Notes: generated by a model not told the origin, from the letters alone. A DNA stretch of 64,000 nt from DATLXH01 sp035576005 (GCA_035576005.1 DATLXH010000071.1:1-64000), one strand, 5' to 3'. Positions 1 through 7,699 are shown, counted from the stretch's first letter. Made by a program: numbers and translations.

Positions 1-499
1 CAGCCACCGGCTACCTTCTGTGACGCCTGCCGGCGTCCGGATCTGCGTCATTCTGGTCAGCCACGGCGATCCAGCGAGGGTTTCCGACGCTCAGAATGAC
101 ACCTCGCAAACCCGCATAAACACTGGGAGTTTCTTAGAAGCTTGGGCTAGCAGCGGGAACGTTGTTGAGAAGGGATGACACTTCTCGGTTCGGCTGAGCC
201 AAGAGCTGAACGAAGAACGCAGAACGCAGAATGTAGAACGTAGAAAACAAACTGCAAGTCAGGCCGTCTGTTTCGAAATTCTTCATTCTGCGTTCTGCGT
301 TCTTCGTTCGGTTTCTGACGCAATCCAACCGCATGTCACTTGGGTGAGCGGGTCAGAGGGCCAGGGAACCGCCCACCTCCCCGCGGTGGCGGGGGCTTCA
401 CCTCGAATTGTCAATCTCGAGTCGCGAGATTGACCGTCACTGCCACTCTTCTTGTCAGTCGGCCACCGAGAATGTACGTGTGGAAGGAGGGCGGGGACG
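1..499. other. Intergenic region with no supported gene
   Basis: No frame here looks coding. The stretch contains a 26-bp perfect inverted repeat (listed separately) and ends in a Shine-Dalgarno sequence (AAGGAGG at 484-490) belonging to the PHP gene that starts at 500. The left edge is cut by the window, so an upstream gene may end just outside it. Confidence 0.6.
208..309. repeat. 26-bp perfect inverted repeat with 50-nt loop
   Basis: Arms 208-233 (begins GAACGAAGAACGCAGAACGC) and 284-309 are exact reverse complements. Each arm contains tandem GAACGCAGA-like units. No T-tract follows, so a terminator is not obvious; it looks like a palindromic intergenic repeat. Confidence 0.85.
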
Positions 500-1252
500 A
501 TGCTACTGGCTGACTTGCATGTACACACGCGATGGTCGGACGGGAAGTTGTCAATGGGTGAGGTGGTCGACCTTTTCGGTCGCGCCGGACATGACGTCAT
601 TGCAATCACGGATCATGTGGTCAACACCGACAATCTGATCGGCAAAGTGACTCATCGGTTCGGTCTGACAGTAACGAGGGAAAACTTTGCTGAGTACCGG
701 CAGGAAATCGAACAGGAAGCGCGTAGGGCGTGGGATCAATACCGGATGCTGGTCGTTCCCGGTTGCGAACTGACTCAGAACACTTTCACCCGGCACTCTT
801 CGGCTCACGCATTGGCGTTAGGGATCGACGAGTTCATCTCCGCTGACGGAAGTGTGGAAGACATGCTCACTCGGGCCAAGCGCGCCGGGGCTCTAACCGT
901 CGCCTGCCATCCGCATAAACAGACCGACTGGTACGCCAACACGTTCTATCTCTGGAAGCGTCGCAGTGACATGCGGGATCTGGTCGATCTCTGGGAGCTG
1001 GCCTGTCGATGGGATCTGTTTCCGCCGGTAGCGCGCGCACGGCTTCCGTATATCGGCAACAGCGACTTTCACATTCCTCAGCATCTCTACGCGTGGAAGA
1101 CGCTGCTCCCATGCGAGAAACGGATCGATCGTGTGCTCGAGACGCTTCGACGCGGCGAGGGCCTCGCGGTGACGAGACTCGAGCAACCTCTCTCGGGTCT
1201 GCGGTTAGTGGGTGATCTCGCAATGCCGGCGGTCGCCGGAGTTGGAGGTTGA
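500..1252 (+). CDS. PHP-domain metal-dependent phosphoesterase
   Basis: A 250-residue PHP (polymerase and histidinol phosphatase) protein, expected to hydrolyse a phosphate ester using two or three bound metals in the cytoplasm. Visible metal-ligand motifs are DLHVHT (residues 5-10), TDH near residue 34, GCELT near 90, HPHK near 136 and SDFHIPQ near 190, in the order usual for the family. The substrate cannot be read from sequence; stand-alone PHP proteins include YciV-like nucleases and phosphatases. I chose the ATG at 500 because AAGGAGG lies 9 nt upstream and the protein then begins directly at the first PHP strand; the open frame reaches back to 452 but the extra residues are unlike the family. 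A glycosyltransferase gene follows 63 bp downstream on the same strand. Confidence 0.85.
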   Translation: MLLADLHVHTRWSDGKLSMGEVVDLFGRAGHDVIAITDHVVNTDNLIGKVTHRFGLTVTRENFAEYRQEIEQEARRAWDQYRMLVVPGCELTQNTFTRHSSAHALALGIDEFISADGSVEDMLTRAKRAGALTVACHPHKQTDWYANTFYLWKRRSDMRDLVDLWELACRWDLFPPVARARLPYIGNSDFHIPQHLYAWKTLLPCEKRIDRVLETLRRGEGLAVTRLEQPLSGLRLVGDLAMPAVAGVGG

Positions 1253-1315
1253 ACAAGTCGTGGCTAAGCGCGCAGACGATGAGTGCGTTGTGAGTGTCTC
1301 ATTGGAGAGATCAAC

Positions 1316-2521
1316 ATGGTCCTCACCGGTTTCCTGGTAATCCTCGCAGTCGTCGGCTCTGTGATTACGTCCGTGCAGGTATTTCTCACGTGGCGATTCC
1401 GGAGGAAAAGACGTTTTTTTCGTCCCGGCCTCAAGGGGAGACTCTCAACGCAGTTTTCCCGGCAGGCCGATTCCACGCCGGCGACACCATTCGTTTCCAT
1501 TCTCAAGCCCGTCTGCGGACTTGACGATGAGCTCGAGCAGAATCTCGAATCGTTCATGCAGCTCGAAGGCGTCAACTACGAGCTGATCATCTCGATCGAG
1601 GACGCGGATGATCCCGCCCTTGCCGTCGTTAGACATGTCGCGGCAGCTCACCCGGATCGAGCGCTCAGTCTGGTCGTCGGTCCGGAGCCGCTGGCGCGGA
1701 ACAGTCCGAACAGGAAAGTCGCTCGCCTCATCGCAGCGGCGCGGGTTGCAAAAGGCGAGATCATTTTCATTTCCGATTCGAACATTCGCGTTCGCGCCGA
1801 AGACATTCGTAAGACCCTGGAGGCCTTTGAAGACGAACGGACGGGGTGCGTCTCGAACCTGTTCGTCGGAACAGGTGCCTTCGATTTTGGAGCGACCATT
1901 GAATCGCTTCATCTTCTGAGCTTCGTGGTGAGCGGGAACGTGCTGGCTGCCGCAGCAGGAATCCCATGCGTTGTCGGCAAGTCAATGTCCGTTCTGCGGT
2001 CCGTGCTCGAGCAGATCGGAGGGTTCGAGGCCTTCGGGCGCGTTCTCGCTGAGGACCAGGCCATTGGACTCGCGGTAAAGGAGGCCGGCTACCGGGTCGT
2101 GCTTTCACCGGTCACTGTGAGCAACGTCATCGTGAAGAGAACTCTCCGCCGCGCCATCGACAGGCAGGTGCGCTGGAACAAGATCCGTTACGCATACTCC
2201 AGGCCTCTCTACGTCAGCGAGTTTCTGCTGAACCCGACGATGATTCTGGTTCTGGCCACGCTGGTGTCGCTCGCTTTCGGACCCTTCGATACCATGCTCG
2301 CCGCTTCGATTCCGGCAGTGATCCTTCTGCGCATTGTTCAGGTTCAGCTTCTCGCGAGAGCACTCGACCACAGGTTGACCATGCGCGAGTCCTTGTCGGT
2401 GCCACTTCTCGACACGTTTCAGTTTGGCGCGCAGCTCGTTCCGTTCGTATCCGATGAGATCAGTTGGAGAGGGTACAGGGCGCGGATCGGCGCAAACACA
2501 ACACTGTTGCCAGTCAGGTGA
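1316..2521 (+). CDS. Ceramide-glucosyltransferase-like GT21 family glycosyltransferase (HpnI-like)
   Basis: Membrane glycosyltransferase of 401 residues. It has an N-terminal transmembrane segment (about 1-25), a GT-A domain, and hydrophobic C-terminal segments (about 300-350). The GT21 signature is present: LKPVCGLDDEL near residue 50, the D1 EDADDP region near 83, D2 in SDSN near 155, D3 in EDQAIG near 245 and the (Q/R)xxRW motif as RQVRW near 285. The family moves a sugar from a nucleotide-sugar to a lipid such as ceramide, or N-acetylglucosamine to a hopanoid in HpnI. No hopanoid or ceramide genes lie nearby, so the acceptor is unknown. The ATG at 1316 has a purine-rich GGAGAG 7 nt upstream; an ATG-equivalent start at 1283 would add 11 residues. 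It converges on comM. Confidence 0.85.
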   Translation: MVLTGFLVILAVVGSVITSVQVFLTWRFRRKRRFFRPGLKGRLSTQFSRQADSTPATPFVSILKPVCGLDDELEQNLESFMQLEGVNYELIISIEDADDPALAVVRHVAAAHPDRALSLVVGPEPLARNSPNRKVARLIAAARVAKGEIIFISDSNIRVRAEDIRKTLEAFEDERTGCVSNLFVGTGAFDFGATIESLHLLSFVVSGNVLAAAAGIPCVVGKSMSVLRSVLEQIGGFEAFGRVLAEDQAIGLAVKEAGYRVVLSPVTVSNVIVKRTLRRAIDRQVRWNKIRYAYSRPLYVSEFLLNPTMILVLATLVSLAFGPFDTMLAASIPAVILLRIVQVQLLARALDHRLTMRESLSVPLLDTFQFGAQLVPFVSDEISWRGYRARIGANTTLLPVR

Positions 2522-2596
2522 GCGCACAGGTGGGCTGGTGTCCCTCTCCCGGCGGAAGATGGAGACGTGAGCCCCACTTGCCTGCGCGGCGGGTCC

Positions 2597-4123
2597 TCAT
2601 CGAAAATAGGCTCTGTCCAGCGCCCGATACTGAATCGCCTCAGCGAGATGAGATGTGGCGATGTTGTCCTCACCGGCCAGGTCTGCGATCGTCCTCGCCA
2701 CCTTCAGGATCCGATCGTACGCCCTGGCCGACAGCCCGAGCTTTTCGAGCGCTGTCTCGATCAGCTTCCGTGACGCCCCGTCGAGCTCGCAATGTTTTCT
2801 CATGTGCCGGCTCGCCATCTCGGAATTCGACTGAATGGTCGTCTTGTGAAAACGCACCCGCTGAACCTGCCGCGCGGCTTCGACACGCTCTCGAATCGAG
2901 CTCGACGCCTCACCCAGCCGTGTCGACGAGATCTCTTCGGGCGTAAGCGCGGGAACTTCCACCTGCAGGTCGATCCGGTCCAGCAGCGGTCCCGATATCT
3001 TTGCGAGGTAGCGAGAGATCTGCGGCGCGCTGCATGTGCATTCACGTCTCGAGTCGTTGAAGTAGCCGCAGGGACAGGGGTTGAGTGCCGCAGATAGCGT
3101 AAATCGGGACGGAAAGGTCAGCGCTCGCGCCGCGCGGGCAATCGTCACATAGCCCTCCTCCATCGGCTGACGCAGGACTTCCAGAACGTCGCGCCGAAAC
3201 TCAGGGAGCTCATCGAGAAACAGGACTCCGTGATGGGCGAGGCTGACTTCTCCCGGCTTCGGGTTACTGCCTCCCCCGACCAGTCCGGCATTGGAGATCG
3301 TATGATGGGGCGCGCGGAATGGCCGCCGCGAAATGAGCCCGTCTCCTGGCCGCAGTGTCCCGGCAGCAGAATGAATCTTGGTGGTCTCGATCGACTCTTC
3401 GAGCGTGAGTTGCGGCAGGATCGAAGGGAGCCTCTTCGCGAGCATCGTCTTGCCTGAGCCGGGCGGTCCGATCATCATCACGTTGTGCGCGCCGGCCGCC
3501 GCTACCTCGAGAGCGCGTTTGACCTGACCCTGGCCGCGCACTTCCGCAAAGTCCGTCGGCTCGATCGGGGACTGCTCTCTCCGTACCGAAACGCAACGAT
3601 CGATCGTCGAGTCACCCCTCAGATGATCCAGAAGCGCCGGGAGGTGAGGAACTCCGATGATGGTCATCGACTCGACGGCCGCAGCCTCATTCGCGTTGGC
3701 GAGCGGCATGATCACCTCTCGAATCGAGGCGTCATCCCGCAGCGCTGCCGAGATGGATAGAGCTCCGCGGATGGGAGCGAGTGTCCCGTCGAGGGATAAC
3801 TCCCCGACGAACAGCCTCCCGGTGAGGTGCTCGTCCCGAAGGTATTCGGCCGCATGGAGAATCCCCACTGCAATCGGAAGGTCGAAGCCCGAGCCCTCTT
3901 TCCTCACGTCGGCGGGCGAGAGATTCACGGTGATGAATCGTTGCGGGAATCGGAGCCCGCAATTCGCCAGTGCCGAACGGACACGCGAGTAAGCCTCGCG
4001 CACAGCGGCGTCGGGAAGGCCCACCAGCGTAAAACCTGGAACGCCGTGTCCGGAATCCACCTCTACGACAATTCGTACTGCATCAATTCCAAAGGTCGCC
4101 GCACTCAGGACTTTTGAAAGCAT
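2597..4123 (-). CDS. comM: ComM/YifB family Mg-chelatase-like AAA+ ATPase
   Basis: A 508-residue ComM protein, a hexameric helicase that drives branch migration during natural transformation in other bacteria. The N-terminal S5-fold ChlI domain (1-160; GVPGFTLVGLPDAAVREAYS) is followed by the AAA+ core with Walker A GPPGSGKTMLAKRLPS near 220, Walker B VLFLDELPEF near 300 and a CPCGYFND...CTCS zinc-like loop near 350. The C-terminal Mg_chelatase_C helical domain carries LSARAYDRILKVARTIADL. Length is normal for the family. The start is a good fit to the conserved MLSKVLSAATFGIDA opening. The gene ends 75 bp from the convergent glycosyltransferase. A possible short coding remnant overlaps its 5' end (see findings). 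Confidence 0.95.
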   Translation of the reverse strand: MLSKVLSAATFGIDAVRIVVEVDSGHGVPGFTLVGLPDAAVREAYSRVRSALANCGLRFPQRFITVNLSPADVRKEGSGFDLPIAVGILHAAEYLRDEHLTGRLFVGELSLDGTLAPIRGALSISAALRDDASIREVIMPLANANEAAAVESMTIIGVPHLPALLDHLRGDSTIDRCVSVRREQSPIEPTDFAEVRGQGQVKRALEVAAAGAHNVMMIGPPGSGKTMLAKRLPSILPQLTLEESIETTKIHSAAGTLRPGDGLISRRPFRAPHHTISNAGLVGGGSNPKPGEVSLAHHGVLFLDELPEFRRDVLEVLRQPMEEGYVTIARAARALTFPSRFTLSAALNPCPCGYFNDSRRECTCSAPQISRYLAKISGPLLDRIDLQVEVPALTPEEISSTRLGEASSSIRERVEAARQVQRVRFHKTTIQSNSEMASRHMRKHCELDGASRKLIETALEKLGLSARAYDRILKVARTIADLAGEDNIATSHLAEAIQYRALDRAYFR

Positions 4124-4563
4124 CCCATTTTTGCGACCAGCGGAAGTCCCTGCACCGAGAGTACCTCGGAGTCGCCGAGGATCACAAGTTCGGAGAAGTC
4201 CACCGGCGCAGATGCCTCTTTCAGGCCCGGATGGACGGCTCGGACGTGGCGACGCGAGAGGGTCCAGGCATGGGTCAGGGAGCCCGGCGGAGCTGGCAGT
4301 CAGACATCGGACGAGTTTTCCGCGCGAGCCAGTGGGGTGAAAGAATACTGGAGGTGACTCTCATAAGTCACGTTTAATCAGATATTTAGATTGTCAAGAT
4401 TTGCCCTCTTTCATACCTGATATTGCCTGACTTTGACCCTCGCGAAACGGAAGCCGGCAATAGATATTTGGGGTGATGTGTTATTTCCACTCCCAAACCA
4501 TTAGCGATTAATGGTTGACAAAATAGATAGAGAAATTATGATCGGCTCAGGCGAAGTGGAGCG
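4124..4563. other. Intergenic region between comM and the AbrB-like gene
   Basis: The first 200 bp are GC-rich and contain a minus-strand frame, without a good start codon, that reads into the comM start. From about 4375 composition becomes AT-rich, with GATATTTAGATTG and AATAGATATTTGG runs and a CCATTAGCGATTAATGG palindrome (4497-4513), ending in the promoter at 4515-4542. Confidence 0.6.
4515..4542 (+). promoter_or_regulatory. Near-consensus sigma-70 promoter
   Basis: TTGACA at 4515-4520, a 16-bp spacer and TATGAT at 4537-4542, facing the AbrB-like gene. The inverted repeat CCATTAGCGATTAATGG sits directly upstream (4497-4513), overlapping or touching the -35 box, which is where an autoregulatory DNA-binding protein could act. 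Confidence 0.7.
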
Positions 4564-4590
4564 GTGAGCCGTGATGGGGAGGAGTTGGGT

Positions 4591-4971
4591 ATGCCGTTCG
4601 AAAAGTGGGAGCCCCAGGCTGACTTCGATCAATTCCCTGCGTCAGCCACCATCGTGCAGTCCCGCCTCATCCGTCTTCCCTCTCCGGTCGCCAACATGCT
4701 GCGTCTTCGCGGCAAGTCGAGCGCGAACCTTTTCTACGACAAAAAGAGAAAGGTCATCGGGATCAAACCGTCGGACAAAAAGGACGAGGGCTCGGCGAAG
4801 ATCCGACAGTCAGACAAGTCGACCTCCATCCATGTTCCGAGCTTCTTTCGCTTCTACGACATCGAGGTTCCCGGTATCAAGCGGTTCCACTGCTGGTACG
4901 ACGAGAAAGAGCGCATGGCGATGATCGACATCTCCAAACCGTCACCACGCGGGCGGCCCTCCGGGACCTAG
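4591..4971 (+). CDS. Small protein with two AbrB-like swapped-hairpin repeats (unrecognised family)
   Basis: A 126-residue basic protein I cannot assign to a named family. It contains two similar units: residues 27-62 (LIRLPSPVANMLRLRGKSSA, then FYDKKRKVIGIKPS) and 78-115 (SIHVPSFFRFYDIEV, then CWYDEKERMAMIDIS). Each reads as R/H-x-P, a hydrophobic helix-like stretch, then a D/E-K turn and an I-x-I strand, the pattern of an AbrB/SpoVT swapped hairpin. This suggests a tandem DNA-binding module. The ATG at 4591 is preferred because AGGAG ends 6 nt upstream; a GTG at 4564 would add nine residues. The gene has its own strong promoter with a palindrome beside the -35 box, which would fit an autoregulated transcription factor. 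The similarity call is by eye. Confidence 0.6.
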   Translation: MPFEKWEPQADFDQFPASATIVQSRLIRLPSPVANMLRLRGKSSANLFYDKKRKVIGIKPSDKKDEGSAKIRQSDKSTSIHVPSFFRFYDIEVPGIKRFHCWYDEKERMAMIDISKPSPRGRPSGT

Positions 4972-4982
4972 CGGTGCGTTTC

Positions 4983-5186
4983 TCCCCTCTCCCGGCGTGT
5001 ATGGCCTAGGTACATCCTGGACAGGTGTCCGCGGACATCCGTCCAGGATGTCTATAGGCTGAACAGGCGGGGAGAGCGAAGCAGGGAGAGGGGCGTGAAA
5101 GTCTCGTCAGTCCGTCGGAAAGGGCCAATCTTCGTATGTCTCGCGGCCTCTCTCCCGCCGCGTACGCGACCACCCTGTCCCAGCCG
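4983..5186. repeat. Family A palindromic repeat, degenerate copy carrying an insertion
   Basis: Matches the family A body (GAAGCAGGGAGAGGGGCGTGAAAGTCTCG, then CTTCGTATCTCTCGCGGCC, then CTCTCCC...GCGTACGCGACCACCCT). The left CTCTCCCCGGCGGGGAGAG core is split by about 70 bp containing a separate palindrome (next feature). Confidence 0.75.
5004..5059. repeat. 56-bp imperfect palindrome inserted in family A repeat
   Basis: Arms ACATCCTGGAC (5012-5022) and GTCCAGGATGT (5041-5051) share a centre with the perfect inner palindrome TGTCCGCGGACA (5026-5037), and pairing continues outward to GGCCTA/CTATAGGC-like flanks. The whole insert (4998-5065) is bracketed by GGCG at 4994-4997 and 5066-5069, possibly a 4-bp target duplication. 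Confidence 0.75.
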
Positions 5187-5247
5187 GGGAACACGTCGTA
5201 CTTGCTGTCAGTAGAAAGGTGCCGGCCGTGTGTTTACAAATTTCGAA

Positions 5248-5276
5248 TTGACGCGCCTCGCGTAGAAGCGTATAAG
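5248..5276 (+). promoter_or_regulatory. Sigma-70 promoter of the ATP-grasp/monooxygenase operon
   Basis: TTGACG at 5248-5253, a 17-bp spacer, TATAAG at 5271-5276. A transcript would begin near 5283-5286, almost on top of the ATG at 5286, so the leader ORF could be translated from a leaderless or nearly leaderless RNA. Confidence 0.65.
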
Positions 5277-5285
5277 TCCCGTCCC

Positions 5286-5363
5286 ATGTTGTATCTCTCC
5301 TCTGCCGCGATGTGTATGTGTTGTCCCATGACGACATGCGGGAGAGGCCTGGTTCAGCGATAA
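5286..5363 (+). CDS. Cysteine-rich leader peptide (putative attenuator uORF)
   Basis: A 25-codon ORF whose middle reads MCMCCPMTTC: four cysteine codons (5313, 5319, 5322, 5337) within ten codons. It starts at ATG 5286 (or in frame at ATG 5310), immediately after a good promoter, and ends with TAA at 5361-5363, 22 bp before an intrinsic terminator that precedes the first structural gene. The layout of promoter, Cys-rich ORF, terminator and structural genes is that of amino-acid attenuation, and the downstream genes suggest sulfur metabolism. Polycysteine uORFs that sense cysteine are known in mycobacteria; whether this one works the same way is inference. GCGGG inside the ORF (5338-5342) could pair with CCCGC of the terminator 5' arm (5388-5392) as a short antiterminator. 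Confidence 0.5.
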   Translation: MLYLSSAAMCMCCPMTTCGRGLVQR

Positions 5364-5385
5364 CTCATTCATCAACGAACACCAC

Positions 5386-5422
5386 AACCCGCGACGGCAA
5401 GCTGCCATGCGCGGGTTTTTTG
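5386..5422 (+). terminator. Intrinsic terminator / attenuator in the operon leader
   Basis: Perfect 8-bp stem AACCCGCG (5386-5393) / CGCGGGTT (5410-5417), an inner GGCA/TGCC stem in the loop, and a T6-G-T5 tract. It lies between the leader ORF and the ATP-grasp start at 5475, inside the same transcript. Confidence 0.85.
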
Positions 5423-5474
5423 TTTTTGCCCTCAGGCGTGGTGGGGCGTCGTCGCGGCTCAAAAAGGAGAAGCG

Positions 5475-6572
5475 ATGGCATACCCGAAGCGCCTCACGAT
5501 TGTTTACGAACACCCCCACTGGTTTACGCCGCTGTTTCAGGAGCTCGAGCGGCGTGGCGTGCCGTTCCGGAAGATCGATGTCTCAACGAGTAGTTTCGAT
5601 AGCGCCGAGATCGATGCCTCGCGCGACATTGTCTTCAACCGGGTCAGCGCCTCGTCATGGACTCGCGGTCGCGGACATCTGATCGGCGAGGCGCGCAACT
5701 GGCTCGCCAGGGCTGAACGCGACGGTGTCGAGACGATCAACGGCGCGAGCACCTTCGATCTCGAAATCAGCAAAGCCGCGCAACTCGACCTGCTCGAGGC
5801 CGTTGGCGCGCGCGCGCCTCGCGCCCGGATTGCGGGCGGACCTGCTGACCTGGTCGCAGTCAGTAGCGCGCTCGAGTTTCCGCTGGTTGTGAAACCAAAT
5901 GTCGGTGGCAGCGGCGCCGGGATCCGCCTGTTTGCGACGGTCGAGGAGCTCGCCACGGCGGTCCGCGAGGGGACGATCGAGCAGCCGCTGGGTGATGTCA
6001 TTCTGCTGCAGGAGTATCACCCTCCGGCGACCCAGTCCATCGTGCGGGTCGAGACGCTCGAAGGAAGATACCTCTACGGAATCCGCATCCACCTTGCCGA
6101 CAACGCGGGATTCGATCTCTGCCCCGCAGATGTGTGCAGGACGACGACGGGGATCGAGCTCACCAGCACCGCATGCGCAGCGGGTGCGGAGAAACAGCAG
6201 CTGTCGGTCGAAGCATACACGCCGCCATCTGACGTCGTCGCCACGATTGAGAGGATTGCCCGAGAGGCACGGCTGGATGTCGGCGGCATCGAGTATCTGG
6301 AAAGTGGCCGTGACGGTCAGATTTACTACTACGACATCAACGCACTGTCGAACTTCGTTGCGGATCCGCTTTGTGTCGTCGGCTTCGATCCGACGGCGCG
6401 GGTGGTAGATTTCATCGACCGGCGTCTCGGGCGGCGTGCGTCCGTCGCAGAGACGCCGATCGATCCAGGAGTGTTAACCGCAGAAACAGTCGTAGAGGGC
6501 GAAACAGTCAGGCAGGGTTCGTTGGCCCGTGGCCGCCTCGCCGCAGCCCGACTGGCCGGAGGTGCGCGATGA
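5475..6572 (+). CDS. ATP-grasp domain ligase (RimK-like)
   Basis: A 365-residue ATP-grasp protein, expected to join a carboxylate to an amine or thiol through an acyl-phosphate. The N-terminal preATP-grasp region (1-100; VYEHPHWFTPLFQELERRG) is followed by the ATP-grasp fold, with FPLVVKPNVGGSGAGI near 135-150 (the glycine-rich loop), VILLQEYHP near 175, YLYGIRIHL near 197, and YYYDINALSNF near 280 holding the metal-binding D-x-N. It most resembles RimK/glutamate-ligase-like enzymes, but substrates are unknown. AAGGAG lies 6-7 nt before the ATG. It is first gene after the Cys leader and terminator, and its TGA overlaps the next start (ATGA), so the two are translationally coupled. A role in sulfur metabolism is inferred from this context only. 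Confidence 0.85.
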   Translation: MAYPKRLTIVYEHPHWFTPLFQELERRGVPFRKIDVSTSSFDSAEIDASRDIVFNRVSASSWTRGRGHLIGEARNWLARAERDGVETINGASTFDLEISKAAQLDLLEAVGARAPRARIAGGPADLVAVSSALEFPLVVKPNVGGSGAGIRLFATVEELATAVREGTIEQPLGDVILLQEYHPPATQSIVRVETLEGRYLYGIRIHLADNAGFDLCPADVCRTTTGIELTSTACAAGAEKQQLSVEAYTPPSDVVATIERIAREARLDVGGIEYLESGRDGQIYYYDINALSNFVADPLCVVGFDPTARVVDFIDRRLGRRASVAETPIDPGVLTAETVVEGETVRQGSLARGRLAAARLAGGAR

Positions 6573-7630
6573 CGCTGCGGTTTGGATACTGGATGCCCAT
6601 GTTCGGCGGCTGGCTCCGCAACGTCTATGGGGAACAGATGGAGGCTACGTGGCCGTACGTCCAACGACTGGCGCGTCGCAGCGAGGAGATCGGGTTCGAT
6701 CTGTCACTGCTCGCCGAGCTGAATCTGAATGACATCAAAGGCGTCGCGGCGCCGAGCCTCGACGCCTGGAGCACCGCCGCCGCGCTCGCGGCCGTTACAC
6801 GACGCCTCGAGCTGATGGTAGCAGTCCGGCCAACCTTCCACCACCCGGCGCTCCTGGCAAAGCAGGCCGCGAACATCGATCAGATCTCAGGGGGCCGGCT
6901 GGCGCTGAACGTCGTTTCATCGTGGTGGCGGGACGAGGCGGAACAGTACGGTGTCGCCTTCGACGAGCACGACGATCGCTACCGTCGCACCGAGGAGTGG
7001 CTCGCGGTGGTCAAGGGCATCTGGCATAACGAGCGATTCACGTACAACGGAAAGCTGTACCAGACAAAGGAGGCCATCGCCGAACCGAAGCCACTTCGGA
7101 AACCGCACCCGCCGATCTACGCAGGCGGCGAATCGGAAACCGCCAGAAATCTGATCGCTTCGGAAGCCGATGCGTATGTCATGCATGGAGATCCCGCCGC
7201 TAAGATCGCTCTCAGGATCAATGACATGCGCGAGCGGCGTGAGCGGCTCGCACCAGAGGCCGCTCCACTGACGTTCGGCGTTGCCGGCTTCGTGATCTGC
7301 CGCTCTACCGAACAGGAAGCAAAGCGAGAGGTGGCCCGCATCACCGATGTCCGCGCCTCAGCGGCTGGAAATGCAAACTTTCAGCAATGGCTGGACGGGA
7401 CCAGGCTCGATCAGCGACTTGCCATCGAGGATTACTCAGTGTCCAATCGCGGGCTGCGCTCCGAGCTCGTCGGCACGCCGGAGCAGATTGCCGAAAAGCT
7501 GGACCGGCTAGCGCGCGCCGGCGTCGACCTGGTCCTGTTGCAGTTCAGCCCGCAGTATGAAGAGATGGAGCGATTCGGAGAGGATGTCATCCCGCTGCTT
7601 CGAGGCCGTTCTCGCACTGAGGTGGCGTGA
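6569..7630 (+). CDS. LLM-class flavin-dependent monooxygenase, dimethylsulfone monooxygenase (SfnG)-like
   Basis: A 353-residue TIM-barrel enzyme of the bacterial luciferase-like family. The opening LRFGYWMPMFGGWLR, the HHPALLAKQAANIDQISGGR block near 92-111 and LNVVSSWWRDEAEQYGV near 113-130 are the arrangement seen in FMNH2-dependent sulfonate/sulfone monooxygenases (SsuD, SfnG), which release sulfite or sulfinate from organosulfur compounds. The C-terminal LVGTPEQIAEKLDRLARAGVD segment is also family-typical. The ATG at 6569 overlaps the upstream stop as ATGA; longer frames to 6371 lie inside the ATP-grasp gene. No dedicated flavin reductase gene is adjacent. The sulfur-related function agrees with the Cys-rich leader upstream, but the substrate is inferred. 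Confidence 0.85.
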   Translation: MTLRFGYWMPMFGGWLRNVYGEQMEATWPYVQRLARRSEEIGFDLSLLAELNLNDIKGVAAPSLDAWSTAAALAAVTRRLELMVAVRPTFHHPALLAKQAANIDQISGGRLALNVVSSWWRDEAEQYGVAFDEHDDRYRRTEEWLAVVKGIWHNERFTYNGKLYQTKEAIAEPKPLRKPHPPIYAGGESETARNLIASEADAYVMHGDPAAKIALRINDMRERRERLAPEAAPLTFGVAGFVICRSTEQEAKREVARITDVRASAAGNANFQQWLDGTRLDQRLAIEDYSVSNRGLRSELVGTPEQIAEKLDRLARAGVDLVLLQFSPQYEEMERFGEDVIPLLRGRSRTEVA

Positions 7631-7699
7631 GCGCCATCGTAATGATCGATTCACCCGTAGGAGTGGGGAAGGAGATCGATTCACATTCCCCCCGAGGAA

